A stretch of DNA of 64,000 nt from JBBWZH01 sp035544115 (GTDB lineage: Bacteria; Actinomycetota; Actinomycetes; Mycobacteriales; CADCTP01): positions 3,100,001 to 3,164,000 of the forward strand of contig OY970235.1 of assembly GCA_963714145.1 (NCBI GenBank), written 5' to 3'. How positions within the stretch are numbered: position 1 is the first letter of the stretch; each line of letters starts with the position of its first letter. This document shows positions 42,585 through 51,614 of this stretch, piece by piece. A program made the position numbers and the translations under genes. The notes under the pieces are model-generated. The model did not search any database. It was not told the origin of the DNA and saw nothing but the letters and a program-made list of their open reading frames with translations.

Positions 42585-43946
42585 CTACAGCGTCGGCAGG
42601 TACCGGCCGAGCTCGAACGGCGTGACCTTGGCCCGGTACTCGGCCCACTCGGTCCGCTTGTTGCGCAGGAAGAAGTCGAACACGCCCTCGCCGAGGGTCT
42701 CGGCGACCAGCTCCGACGTCTCCATCGCCCGCAGCGCGTCGGAGAGGTTGTGCGGCAGGTCGGTGTACCCCATCGCCCGCCGCTCGTTCTCGGTCAGCGC
42801 CCAGACGTCGTCCTCGGCGCCGGCCGGCAGCTCGTAGTTCTCCTCGATGCCCTTCAGCCCGGCGGCCAGCATCAGCGCGAAGGCCAGGTACGGGTTGCAG
42901 GCCGGGTCGGGCGAGCGCACCTCGACCCGGGTCGAGTTCGCCTTGCCCGGCTTGTACATCGGCACCCGGACCAGCGCCGACCGGTTCGCGTGCCCCCAGC
43001 AGACGTACGCCGGCGCCTCCGTGACCTGCCCGGCCAGCGGTTCCCCGAACAGCCGCTTGTACGAGTTCACCCACTGGTTCGTCACCGCGGTGATCTCCCG
43101 GGCGTGGTGCAGCAGCCCGGCGATGAACGCGCGCGCCGTCTTGGACAGGTTCAGCTCGTCCGACGGGTCGTGGAAGGCGTTGCGGTCGCCCTCGAACAGG
43201 GACAGGTGGGTGTGCATGCCCGAGCCCTGCTGGTCGGTGAACGGCTTGGGCATGAAGGTCGCGTACACCCCCTGGGCCATCGCGACCTCCTTCACCACGT
43301 ACCGGAACGTCATCACGTTGTCGGCGGTGGCCAGCGCGTCGGCGTAGCGCAGGTCGATCTCCTGCTGGCCGGGCGCGCACTCGTGGTGGCTGAACTCGAC
43401 CGAGATGCCCAGCGCCTCGAGCGCGTCCACGGCCATCCGGCGGAAGTCGTGCGCCACGTCGTGGCTGGTCAGGTCGAAGTAGCCGCCGAGGTCGACCGGG
43501 CGGGGCGGGCGGCCGCTCTCCGGATGGTCTTTGAGCAGGAAGAACTCGATCTCGGGGTGGGTGTAGAAGGTGAACCCCATGTCCGCGGCCTTGGCCAGGG
43601 TGCGGCGCAGCACGAACCGCGGGTCGGCCCAGGACGGCGCCCCGCCGGGCATCAGGATGTCGCAGAACATCCGGGCCGAGTCGGTGGGCCGGCCGTCCTC
43701 CTTCCACGGCAGCACCTGGAACGTCCCTGGGTCCGGCCGGGCGATCATGTCGCTCTCGGACGCCCGGGCGAAGCCCTGGATGGCCGAGCCGTCGAAGCCG
43801 ATGCCCTCGGTGAAGGCACCCTCCAGCTCAGCCGGTGCGACCGCGACCGACTTCAGGAACCCGAGTACGTCGGTGAACCAGAGCCGGACGAAGCGGATCT
43901 CCCGCTCTTCCAACGTGCGGAGCACGAACTCCTGCTGCCTGTCCAC
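42585..43946 (-). CDS. glnA2: glutamine synthetase-like GlnA2 (candidate gamma-glutamylpolyamine synthetase)
   Basis: A 453-residue GS family protein beginning MDRQQEFVLRTLEEREIRFVRLW, matching the GlnA2 lineage of Mycobacterium and Streptomyces. Metal and ATP motifs are present (THPEIEFFLLK, GSGMHTHLSLF, NRSALVRVPMY). The region that carries the adenylylated Tyr in GlnA is replaced by AEDDVWALTENERR, with no such Tyr, so GlnE should not control it. In Streptomyces coelicolor the GlnA2 protein has been reported to glutamylate polyamines; that activity is possible here but not shown. GTG start at 43946. Confidence 0.9.
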   Translation of the reverse strand: MDRQQEFVLRTLEEREIRFVRLWFTDVLGFLKSVAVAPAELEGAFTEGIGFDGSAIQGFARASESDMIARPDPGTFQVLPWKEDGRPTDSARMFCDILMPGGAPSWADPRFVLRRTLAKAADMGFTFYTHPEIEFFLLKDHPESGRPPRPVDLGGYFDLTSHDVAHDFRRMAVDALEALGISVEFSHHECAPGQQEIDLRYADALATADNVMTFRYVVKEVAMAQGVYATFMPKPFTDQQGSGMHTHLSLFEGDRNAFHDPSDELNLSKTARAFIAGLLHHAREITAVTNQWVNSYKRLFGEPLAGQVTEAPAYVCWGHANRSALVRVPMYKPGKANSTRVEVRSPDPACNPYLAFALMLAAGLKGIEENYELPAGAEDDVWALTENERRAMGYTDLPHNLSDALRAMETSELVAETLGEGVFDFFLRNKRTEWAEYRAKVTPFELGRYLPTL

Positions 43947-44106
43947 GTCGGCGACGCACCTCCCACCACCCTGTGACCACGCAAGTGTCCGGCCTCACTA
44001 TTTCCCCGACATTACGCCGAGGTGCGGGTCAGGATGCCCGCCAGGCTCACCGCCGCGCCGCCCCCAACCCCAACGGCGCACCGGCACCGGCGGAAACCGG
44101 TACCGG

Positions 44107-44149
44107 CCGCACCGTGGGGCTCGCGGGGGCTCGGCCCCCGCGGCCAGCA
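44107..44149. repeat. GC-rich palindromic element, second copy of dispersed family
   Basis: CCGCACCGTGGGG (44107-44119) and GCCCCCGCGGCCAGCA (44134-44149) recur with identical 27-bp spacing at 52433-52475. The centre forms CGCGGGGGC-TCG-GCCCCCGCG (44122-44142). It lies 58 nt downstream of the L,D-transpeptidase stop. The rest of 43947-44206 shows nothing recognisable. Confidence 0.7.
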
Positions 44150-44206
44150 TGGCGAGAGCGCCCCGGCGAGCGTGCTCCGCGAGCAGGGCTCACCGACGCG
44201 CTCGCA

Positions 44207-45517
44207 TTACCGAAGGGCCGAGCCGGCGAGCCACTCGGACCAGGGAACCATCCAGTCGCCGTACTTGTCGCTGCGCGGGAGTGACGCGCCGGTGTTCTTG
44301 ATGTCCACAATGTCACCGTAAGTGAAGTTGTGGTAGAACCAGTCGGCGTTCGCCGGTGAGATGTTCACGCAGCCGTGCGAGACGTTCCGCACCCCCTGCT
44401 GCGCCACCGACCAGGACGCGGCGTGCACGAACTCGCCGGACGCGCTGATCCGCACCGCGAGCGGGATGTCCTCCTCGTAGCCGAGCGGGTCGTCCACCGG
44501 CAGGCCGTACGAGGCCGAGGACATCTTCTTCACCGCGTACTTCTCCTGCACGACGTGCGGGCCGCTGTAGGTGGTGAAGTAGATGGTCTTGCCGTTGACG
44601 GTGATCTTGCCGCCGCGGCCCATGCTGACCTTGATCGTCCGCACCGTCTTGCCGTTGACCTTGACCACGCCGGAGTGCGTGTTGTCGTTGATCGTGAAGA
44701 TCCGGGACGGGCCGATCGTGAACGAGGACGAGGCGTCCTGCTGGCCGTAGATGCCGCCGCCGACGTTGACGCCGTAGACCTTGGCCGAGACGGTGACGCG
44801 CGTGCCGGGCTTCCAGTAGCCCTTCGGCCGCCAGTGCACGTTCTGGCTGTCGAACCAGTACCAGGCGCCGACGGTCGGCGGGCTCGCGGTGACCTTGAGC
44901 GCCTTCTCGGCCGTCGCCTTGTCCTGGATCGCCTCGTCGAAGTGCACGGTGATCGGCTGCCCGATGCCGACCGACTTCAGGTCGGGGCCGGGGAACAGGT
45001 ACGGCATGGTGAAGGTCACCGGGGTGACGGTGCTGAACGTGCTGCTCTTCTTGGTCGGCTGACCGGCCGGGTTCGTCGCGGTGGCGGTGACGGCGTACGT
45101 CTTCGAGTAGCCGAGCACCTCCTTCGACGTCCACTGGGTGTGGTCGGCCGAGAGCGTGCCCTGCACCTGCTTGCCGGCCGGCGTACGGACGCTGACCGCG
45201 GTCAGCGTGCCGGCCGCGGCGCGCACCGTGATCGGCGCGGTCGGGGAGATGCCACGGGCGCCGTTTGCCGGCAGGACGGCGAGTTGCGCGGGCGGGACGA
45301 CCGGCGCGGACGCCTTGCCGCCGGAGCCACCCGGGTCGGCTGCCTGCGTGCCGCCGGAGCCGTTCTCGTTCGCGGCCTGGTTGATCGGTGTCGGGGTATT
45401 GCCGCCACCGCTGCAGCCGGCGAGCGCGACGGCCACCAGTGCGATGAGCACCGCCCACCGACGCCGACTCCGGCCTGTTACCGGCCCCCACAGTTGCCCG
45501 GCGTCCATCCGCCGCAT
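44207..45517 (-). CDS. L,D-transpeptidase lipoprotein (Ig-like plus YkuD domains)
   Basis: A 436-residue cell-wall enzyme that makes 3-3 crosslinks in peptidoglycan. The lipoprotein signal ends in LAGC (Cys35), followed by a Gly/Ser/Asn linker. Two Ig-like domains (about 75-290; SPTAPITVRAAAG and GPDLKSVGIGQPITVHFDE) precede the YkuD catalytic domain with HAASWS and SHGCVNIS, containing the catalytic His and Cys. This order matches mycobacterial LdtMt2-type proteins. ATG 45517 lies just after GGAAGGCGGAG. It diverges from the esterase operon over about 215 bp. Confidence 0.94.
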   Translation of the reverse strand: MRRMDAGQLWGPVTGRSRRRWAVLIALVAVALAGCSGGGNTPTPINQAANENGSGGTQAADPGGSGGKASAPVVPPAQLAVLPANGARGISPTAPITVRAAAGTLTAVSVRTPAGKQVQGTLSADHTQWTSKEVLGYSKTYAVTATATNPAGQPTKKSSTFSTVTPVTFTMPYLFPGPDLKSVGIGQPITVHFDEAIQDKATAEKALKVTASPPTVGAWYWFDSQNVHWRPKGYWKPGTRVTVSAKVYGVNVGGGIYGQQDASSSFTIGPSRIFTINDNTHSGVVKVNGKTVRTIKVSMGRGGKITVNGKTIYFTTYSGPHVVQEKYAVKKMSSASYGLPVDDPLGYEEDIPLAVRISASGEFVHAASWSVAQQGVRNVSHGCVNISPANADWFYHNFTYGDIVDIKNTGASLPRSDKYGDWMVPWSEWLAGSALR

Positions 45518-45733
45518 TTCTCCGCCTTCCCCGACCCTGCCCCGCACCACGGTTGCCACAGCTATGCGCGGCCACCATCTTCCCCTGGGATGACGCGCGA
45601 TACCGCCGGAATGTTGCCCGCGAAACCGCATCTGATTGATAACGGCTTGGCAAACGAGGACGAACCGACCGTAAGAGGTTACTACCACTCTTCCCCGATC
45701 GGCGCACCGCAACGCGGCCGTACAGTGTCGCGC

Positions 45734-46837
45734 GTGGCCAGATTGCCGCCCGGGCCGGGCTCTCCGCCCGAGTGGCCGGTCAATATGACTCTTACCGGTC
45801 CCGTGGTTACGGACGGTGAAGTCGCCTTCCGGTTCGCGGACCCGGATCAGCGGCTGGTCGGCGTGCGGCTGCTGCAGGGCGTCGGCGTGCCGGGCGACCA
45901 GCTGGAGTTCACCCGGGCCGAGGGCGGCTGGCTGCTGCGGCTCCCCCGCCCGCCGGTCTGGCGGATGGAGTACCGGCTGGCGCTGCGGCACGCCGACGGC
46001 GGGGTCGAGGAGGTCTGCGACCCCGGCAACGCGAGGCGGGCGCCCGGGGCGTTCGGCGAGAAGTCGGTGCTGGAGTTCCCCGACTACCGCGCGCCGGCCT
46101 GGCTGGACCAGCCCGGCGCCGCGGGCGGCGTCCAGCGGCTGAGCGTGCCCTCCCGGCTACTGGGAGCCGATATCGAGATCGGGCTCTGGGCACCGGCCGG
46201 CGCGGACCCGGCCGAACCGCTGCCGCTGCTGGTCGCGCACGACGGGCCCGAGTACGCGCAGCTGGCCGGGCTGCTCACCTTCACCGCGGCCCAGATCAGG
46301 GCCGGCCGGCTGCCCCCGCACCGGGTGGCGCTGCTGTCCCCCGGCGACCGCGACGAGTGGTACGCGGCGAACGTGGCCTACGCCCGCGCGCTGGTGCTGG
46401 CCGTGCTGCCGGCGCTGCACCGGGCGGCGGCGGTCCGCGGGCCAGTGGTCGGGATGGGCGCCAGCCTGGGTGGACTGGCGATGCTGCACGCGCAGCGGCG
46501 GCACGACACCGCGTTCGGCGCGCTGTTCGTCCAGTCCGGCTCCTTCTTCGACCGGCGGCTGGACCCGCAGGAGCGCGGCTTCCCCCGCTTCAACCGGATC
46601 ACCCGGTTCGTCGCCGACACGTTGCGGCACACGCTGCACCCGGCGCCGGTCCCGGTCACGATGACCTGCGGTGTGGTGGAGGAGAACCTCGCCAACAACC
46701 GGCAGTTCGCGGCCGCGCTGGCGGCCGAGGGCTACCCGGTGCGGCTGGTGGCGGTCCCGGACGCGCACAACTACGTCGCCTGGCGGGACGCGTTCGATCC
46801 CGCCCTGGTGGACCTGCTGGGTAGGGTCTGGGCGTGA
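45734..46837 (+). CDS. enterochelin-esterase-like alpha/beta-hydrolase
   Basis: About 367 residues. An N-terminal beta-rich domain (RMEYRLALRHADG) precedes an alpha/beta-hydrolase core with AHDGPEYAQLAG, nucleophile elbow VGMGASLGGLAML (Ser) and a late His in DAHNYVAWRDAF. The arrangement resembles Fes/esterase D-type hydrolases. GTG 45734 is 7 nt after TACAGT (45721-45726); GTG 45725 and ATG 45785 are alternatives. The stop overlaps the next start by GTGA, so it is translationally coupled to a second hydrolase. Substrate unknown. Confidence 0.8.
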   Translation: MARLPPGPGSPPEWPVNMTLTGPVVTDGEVAFRFADPDQRLVGVRLLQGVGVPGDQLEFTRAEGGWLLRLPRPPVWRMEYRLALRHADGGVEEVCDPGNARRAPGAFGEKSVLEFPDYRAPAWLDQPGAAGGVQRLSVPSRLLGADIEIGLWAPAGADPAEPLPLLVAHDGPEYAQLAGLLTFTAAQIRAGRLPPHRVALLSPGDRDEWYAANVAYARALVLAVLPALHRAAAVRGPVVGMGASLGGLAMLHAQRRHDTAFGALFVQSGSFFDRRLDPQERGFPRFNRITRFVADTLRHTLHPAPVPVTMTCGVVEENLANNRQFAAALAAEGYPVRLVAVPDAHNYVAWRDAFDPALVDLLGRVWA

Positions 46838-47580
46838 CCCGCCGGCTGCACGCCGACCTGCCGGCGCCGGCGTTGGGTGGTGCCGGCACCGTGATCACGC
46901 ACGGCCACTTCGGCCGGCCGTTCCTGGTGTTCCCGTCCGAGCGCGGCCGGCCGTGGGACTTCGAGAACAACGGGATGGTCGACGCGGTCCGGCCGCTGCT
47001 GGACGCCGGCCGGGTGAAGCTCTACTGCGTCGACTCGTACGACGCCGGGTCCTGGGCGAACCACGAACTGCCGCTGGAGGCACGGGCCCGGCAACACGGC
47101 AACTACGAGGCGTGGATCCACGACACCGTGCTGCCGTTCATCTACGCCGACTGCGGCGGGCCGCTGGGGGTCGGCACGCTGGGGGTCTCGATGGGCGCCT
47201 TCCACGCGCTGACCTTCGCGCTGCGCCGGGCCGACCTGTTCCCGCTGGCGCTGTGCCTGTCCGGCAACTACGACCCGGCCAGCTGGCGCGGCTGGGGTGA
47301 GCGCGGCGATGCCGCCTACTTCACCAACCCGACCGACTTCGTCCCGAACCTGAACGGCGAGCACCTGGACTGGCTGCGGGCCCGGCTGTCGGTTTTGCTG
47401 GTGGTCGGGCAGGGCAGGTGGGAGGACAGCACCGGCGCTCTGCCGTCCACCTGCGCGATGGCCGGGCTGCTGGCCGCCAAGGGGATCCCGTGCGAGCTGG
47501 ACGTCTGGGGGCATGACGTGCCGCACGACTGGCCGTCGTGGTGCACCCAGCTCGCGCATCACTTACCGCGGTTCTGCTAG
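46834..47580 (+). CDS. second esterase-like alpha/beta-hydrolase
   Basis: A 248-residue hydrolase with GTVITHGHFGRPFLVFPSE near its start, nucleophile elbow GVSMGAFHAL (Ser) and HDVPHDWPSW near the end (candidate His). It belongs to the putative esterase/S-formylglutathione-hydrolase-like fold without an extra domain. GTG 46834 overlaps the preceding stop by 4 nt. An internal TAGGGT box (46822-46827) 6 nt upstream could also give a leaderless transcript. The ATP-grasp-like gene follows after 33 nt, so the three form an operon. Confidence 0.83.
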   Translation: MTRRLHADLPAPALGGAGTVITHGHFGRPFLVFPSERGRPWDFENNGMVDAVRPLLDAGRVKLYCVDSYDAGSWANHELPLEARARQHGNYEAWIHDTVLPFIYADCGGPLGVGTLGVSMGAFHALTFALRRADLFPLALCLSGNYDPASWRGWGERGDAAYFTNPTDFVPNLNGEHLDWLRARLSVLLVVGQGRWEDSTGALPSTCAMAGLLAAKGIPCELDVWGHDVPHDWPSWCTQLAHHLPRFC

Positions 47581-47613
47581 CCGCGACGAGCCAGTCCGAC
47601 CAGGAGGCCGCCG

Positions 47614-48864
47614 ATGCCCGTCCGCCGCAACCGCACCGAGCACCTGATCGGACTGCTGCTCGGCACCGAGGAGGACTGGCCGCAGGCCTTCGAGCAACTC
47701 GTCCGCCGGCTCGGCCGGGTGTCCACTGCGGACGGAACCGGACACGACCTGGCCACCGAGCGGATCACCATCGAGCCGTTCGACCTGCGCGCCACCCCGC
47801 GCTACGACCTGGTCATCGACCGGCTCGCGTACTGGTACTACCACCCGCGGGAGTGGCTGAAGAAAGTCGCGCTGACCGATGACGTCTACCTGCTCAACAG
47901 CCCCTTCACGTTCCAGTCGATGGAGAAGCACGCGGCCTACTGCGCGATGATCCGGCTCGGCCTGAAGGTGCCGGAGACCTGGCTGGTGCCGCCGAAGCAG
48001 CCGGTGGACAACGCCCGGTTCGCCTACACCGCGGCGAAGTACAACCAGCCGTTCGACCTGGACGCGATCGCCGGGAAGGTCGGCTACCCGCTGTTCATGA
48101 AGCCGTTCGACGGCGGCGCCTGGGTCGGCGTGTCCCGGATCGGCGGGCCGGCCGACCTGCACCGGGCGTACGACGAGTCCGGCGCCCGGCTGATGCACCT
48201 GCAGGCGTCGGTCGAGGGCTACGACGTGTTCGCCCGGTCGCTGACCATCGGGGCCGAGACGATGGTGATGAAGTTCCGGCCGGAGCGGCCGATGCACGAC
48301 CGGTACGCGGTGGCGCACGAGTTCCTCAGCCCGGCGGTGGGCCGCGAGGTGGTCACCATCTCCCGGCTGGTCAACGCGTTCTTCCGGTGGGAGTTCAACT
48401 CCTGCGAGACGCTGGTGCGCGGCCCGGACGTGCACCCGATCGACTACGCCAACGCCTGCCCGGACATCGCGGTCACCTCGCTGCACTACTACTTCCCGTG
48501 GGCCATCTCGACGCTGCTGAAATGGTCGGCGTTCTGCGCGGTGACCGGGCGGCGGCAGCGGCTGGACATGGACACCGCCCGCTACTTCGACATCGCCGAC
48601 GACCCCGACATGTCCTACCCCGAGAAGCTGGCCGGCTACGACCTGCTCGCCGACGAGTACTTCGAGACCGACCGGTACCAGGAGTTCTGCGCCGGCGCGC
48701 TGTCCGATCTGGACGAGATGGTGCGCGACTGGGTGGCCTCCGCGGAGTTCGACGCGCTGCTGGTGGAGACCGTTCGCGCGACCTACCCGGCCGCCGAACA
48801 GGACCGCTTCCTGGCCCACTTCCGCGGCCTGCTCGGCGCCTGGATGGCCGACAACTCGCCCTGA
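47614..48864 (+). CDS. ATP-grasp-like protein of unknown reaction
   Basis: A 416-residue cytosolic protein. Its middle resembles an ATP-grasp ligase: YPLFMKPFDGGAWVGVSRI (ATP-contacting Lys and Gly-rich loop), GARLMHLQASVEGYDVFARS, and a later acidic segment SCETLVRGPDVHPIDYANACPD that could bind Mg2+. The N-terminal part (YDLVIDRLAYWYYHPREWLKKV) fits a pre-ATP-grasp domain. ATG 47614 has CAGGAGG upstream. Linked hydrolases suggest synthesis and trimming of a peptide- or ester-linked metabolite, but no product can be named. Confidence 0.75.
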   Translation: MPVRRNRTEHLIGLLLGTEEDWPQAFEQLVRRLGRVSTADGTGHDLATERITIEPFDLRATPRYDLVIDRLAYWYYHPREWLKKVALTDDVYLLNSPFTFQSMEKHAAYCAMIRLGLKVPETWLVPPKQPVDNARFAYTAAKYNQPFDLDAIAGKVGYPLFMKPFDGGAWVGVSRIGGPADLHRAYDESGARLMHLQASVEGYDVFARSLTIGAETMVMKFRPERPMHDRYAVAHEFLSPAVGREVVTISRLVNAFFRWEFNSCETLVRGPDVHPIDYANACPDIAVTSLHYYFPWAISTLLKWSAFCAVTGRRQRLDMDTARYFDIADDPDMSYPEKLAGYDLLADEYFETDRYQEFCAGALSDLDEMVRDWVASAEFDALLVETVRATYPAAEQDRFLAHFRGLLGAWMADNSP

Positions 48865-48947
48865 CCGGTCGCGCTGACCGCGGCCGGCCCGGCCGGAGTG
48901 ACGGGGCTGACAGGCCCGGCCGCGCGGGCCCGGCGGAGAATGGCCGC

Positions 48948-50711
48948 ATGGCGGAACTGCGGATCGCACTGGCCCAAGTGGACACCACCGTCGGCGACCT
49001 GACCGGGAACGCCGCGACGGTGCTCGAGTGGACCCGGCGGGCGGCCGCGGCCGGCGCGCACCTGGTCGCGTTCCCGGAGATGACGCTGACCGGCTACCCG
49101 CCGGAGGACCTGGTGCTGCGGGAGTCGTTCCAGGCCGCCAGCATCGCCGCGGTGCCGGCGCTGGCCCGCCGGCTGGCCGCCGCCGGGCTGGGCGACATCG
49201 CGGTGCTGGTCGGCTACCTGGACGCCGCCGGCGGGCCGCGCAACGCGGCCGCGCTGCTGCGCGGCGGCGCGGTCGTCTGCACCTACTTCAAACACCACCT
49301 GCCCAACTACGGGGTGTTCGACGAGGCCCGCTACTTCGTCCCCGGCGACCGGTTCGTGGTGGCCCGGCTGCACGGCGTGGACATCGCGCTGACCATCTGC
49401 GAAGACATGTGGCAGGACGGCGGCCCGTTCGCGGTGGCCGGCCGGGCCGAGGTCGGGCTGGTGCTGAACATCAACGGCTCGCCGTACGAGCGGGACAAGG
49501 ACGACGCCCGGTTCGGCCTCGGCCAGCGCCGCAGCGCCGAGGCGGGCGCGCCGGTGGCGTACGTGAACCTGGTCGGCGGTCAGGACGAGCTGGTCTACGA
49601 CGGCGACTCGTTCGTGCTCGAGCCGGCCGGCACGCTGCTCGCCCGCGCCCCGCGATTCACCGAGACGCTGCTGGTGGCCGACCTCACGCTCACCGGCCGG
49701 CGCGGCACGGTGACCGGGCGGGTGCTGGACATGGCGGTGGAACGGCACGACGTGCCCGGCGTCGCGGACACCGCGGCTCCGCCCCCGCCGGCCGGGACGC
49801 CGGCCCTGGCCGACCGGCCGGGCGGCGGGGAGCTGGGCGACGGCGAGCTGGGCGACGAGGAGGAGGTCTGGCAGGCGCTGGTCACCGGCACCCGCGACTA
49901 CGTCCGGAAGAACGGCTTCCGCACCGTGGTGCTGGGCCTGTCCGGCGGGATCGACTCGGCGGTGACCGCGGCGATCGCGGCGGACTCGATCGGCGGCCCG
50001 AACGTGCACGGCATCTCGATGCCGTCCGCCTACTCGTCCGACCATTCCATCTCCGATGCCGCCGAGCTGGCCCGGCGGCTGGGCTGCCACTACCGCGAGC
50101 TGCCGATCGCGCCGGCGGTGGACGCGTACCAGGGCATCGAGACGCTCACCGGGCTGGCCGAGGAGAACCTGCAGTCGCGGGTGCGCGGCACGCTGCTGAT
50201 GGCACTGTCCAATGCGGACGGACACCTGGTGCTGACCACCGGGAACAAGAGCGAGCTGTCGGTCGGCTACTCGACCCTGTACGGGGACAGCGCGGGTGGC
50301 TTCGCCCCGCTCAAGGACGTGCCCAAGACGCTGGTCTGGCGGCTGGCCCGGTGGCGCAACGCGGCGGCCGAGAAGCGCGGCGAGACGCCACCGATCCCGG
50401 AGAACAGCATCACCAAGCCGCCGTCCGCGGAGCTGCGCCCGGGCCAGCTGGACACCGACTCGCTGCCCTCGTACGAGGTGCTGGACGCGGTGCTGCTCGA
50501 CTACGTCGACCGCGACCTGGGCTGGGCCGAGCTGATCGCCGCCGGGCACGACCCGGACCTGGTGGCCCGGGTCATCCGGCTGGTCGACCTGGCCGAGTAC
50601 AAGCGCCGGCAGTACCCGCCCGGCCCGAAGATCTCCCTGCGTGCTTTCGGGCGTGACCGACGTCTCCCAATCTCGTCCCGGTGGGCGGAATCTCCGCCGG
50701 CCGAATCGTGA
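48948..50711 (+). CDS. nadE: glutamine-dependent NAD synthetase
   Basis: A 587-residue two-domain enzyme. The N-terminal glutaminase (nitrilase fold, about 1-265) has its Glu44 (FPEMTLTGYPPEDL), Lys (TYFKHHLPNYGVFDE) and Cys (LTICEDMWQDG); the C-terminal synthetase has the PP-loop GLSGGIDSAVTAAIA and TGNKSELSVGYSTLYGD. It amidates nicotinate adenine dinucleotide to NAD using glutamine. A Gly/Asp-rich linker joins the domains. ATG 48948 is taken from family length. It ends 72 nt before panB. Confidence 0.95.
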   Translation: MAELRIALAQVDTTVGDLTGNAATVLEWTRRAAAAGAHLVAFPEMTLTGYPPEDLVLRESFQAASIAAVPALARRLAAAGLGDIAVLVGYLDAAGGPRNAAALLRGGAVVCTYFKHHLPNYGVFDEARYFVPGDRFVVARLHGVDIALTICEDMWQDGGPFAVAGRAEVGLVLNINGSPYERDKDDARFGLGQRRSAEAGAPVAYVNLVGGQDELVYDGDSFVLEPAGTLLARAPRFTETLLVADLTLTGRRGTVTGRVLDMAVERHDVPGVADTAAPPPPAGTPALADRPGGGELGDGELGDEEEVWQALVTGTRDYVRKNGFRTVVLGLSGGIDSAVTAAIAADSIGGPNVHGISMPSAYSSDHSISDAAELARRLGCHYRELPIAPAVDAYQGIETLTGLAEENLQSRVRGTLLMALSNADGHLVLTTGNKSELSVGYSTLYGDSAGGFAPLKDVPKTLVWRLARWRNAAAEKRGETPPIPENSITKPPSAELRPGQLDTDSLPSYEVLDAVLLDYVDRDLGWAELIAAGHDPDLVARVIRLVDLAEYKRRQYPPGPKISLRAFGRDRRLPISSRWAESPPAES

Positions 50712-50783
50712 CAGCATCGGTGCCGTAACCAAATCAACCCGGGGACCCGTGCTGTCGTGGGCCTCGAGGAAGGGACGGTGCGC

Positions 50784-51614
50784 ATGTCCGAGACCCCGTT
50801 GTACGGCGGGCCGCCGAGCCGCCGGGTCCGCCTCCCGCATCTGGCGGAGGCGAAGGTGCGTGGCGAAAAGTGGCCGATGCTCACCGCCTACGACCAGTAC
50901 GCGGCGGAGATCTTCGACGAGGCCGGCGTTCCGGTGCTGCTGGTCGGCGATTCAGCGGCGAACAACGTGTACGGCTACGAGTCCACCCTGCGGGTCACCG
51001 TGGACGAGCTGATCCCGCTGGCCCGCGCCGTGGTCGGGGCGACCCGGCGGGCGCTGGTGGTGGCCGACCTGCCGTTCGGCTCGTACCAGGCGTCGCCGGA
51101 GCAGGCGCTGCACACGGCCACCCGGTTCCTCAAGGAGGCCGGCGCGCACGCGGTGAAGCTGGAGGGCGGGCGCCGGATGGTGCCGCAGGTCGAGGCGCTG
51201 GCCGGCGTGGGCGTCGCGGTGATGGGGCACCTCGGCTTCACCCCGCAGAGCGAGCACGGCCTGGGCGGGTTCCGGGTGCAGGGCCGCGGCGACGCCGGCG
51301 ACGGGCTGCTGGCCGACGCGGTCGCGCTGCAGGCGGCCGGCGCGTTCGCGGTGGTGCTGGAGATGGTCCCGGCGGACGTGGCGAAGCGAATCACCGGCGA
51401 GCTGGACATCCCCACCATCGGCATCGGCGCCGGCATCGACTGCGACGCCCAGGTGCTGGTCTGGCAGGACATGGCCGGCCTGCGCGGCGGCCCCACCCCG
51501 CGGTTCGTGAAGCGCTACGCCGACCTGCGCGGGGTGCTACGGGGCGCGGTCGACGAGTTCGCCGCCGAGGTCCGGTCCGGGGCGTACCCGGGGCCGGAGC
51601 ACTCCTACGCCTAG
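50784..51614 (+). CDS. panB: 3-methyl-2-oxobutanoate hydroxymethyltransferase
   Basis: A 276-residue enzyme of pantothenate synthesis that makes ketopantoate from alpha-ketoisovalerate and methylene-THF. Recognisable motifs are MLTAYDQYAAEIFDEAG, LLVGDSAANNVYGYEST, ADLPFGSYQ, AVKLEGG and GHLGFTPQSEHGLGGFRVQG, with IPTIGIGAG near the end. Some actinobacterial homologues have this GDSAANNVYGYE variant. ATG 50784 follows GAGGAAGGGA. The stop codon shares a CTAG with the opposing gene's stop. Confidence 0.95.
   Translation: MSETPLYGGPPSRRVRLPHLAEAKVRGEKWPMLTAYDQYAAEIFDEAGVPVLLVGDSAANNVYGYESTLRVTVDELIPLARAVVGATRRALVVADLPFGSYQASPEQALHTATRFLKEAGAHAVKLEGGRRMVPQVEALAGVGVAVMGHLGFTPQSEHGLGGFRVQGRGDAGDGLLADAVALQAAGAFAVVLEMVPADVAKRITGELDIPTIGIGAGIDCDAQVLVWQDMAGLRGGPTPRFVKRYADLRGVLRGAVDEFAAEVRSGAYPGPEHSYA

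Noticed and set aside
40725..43976. Long plus-strand frame across GT39 and glnA2
   Set aside because: Shadow of GT39 in another frame and of glnA2 on the opposite strand, with no recognisable motif.
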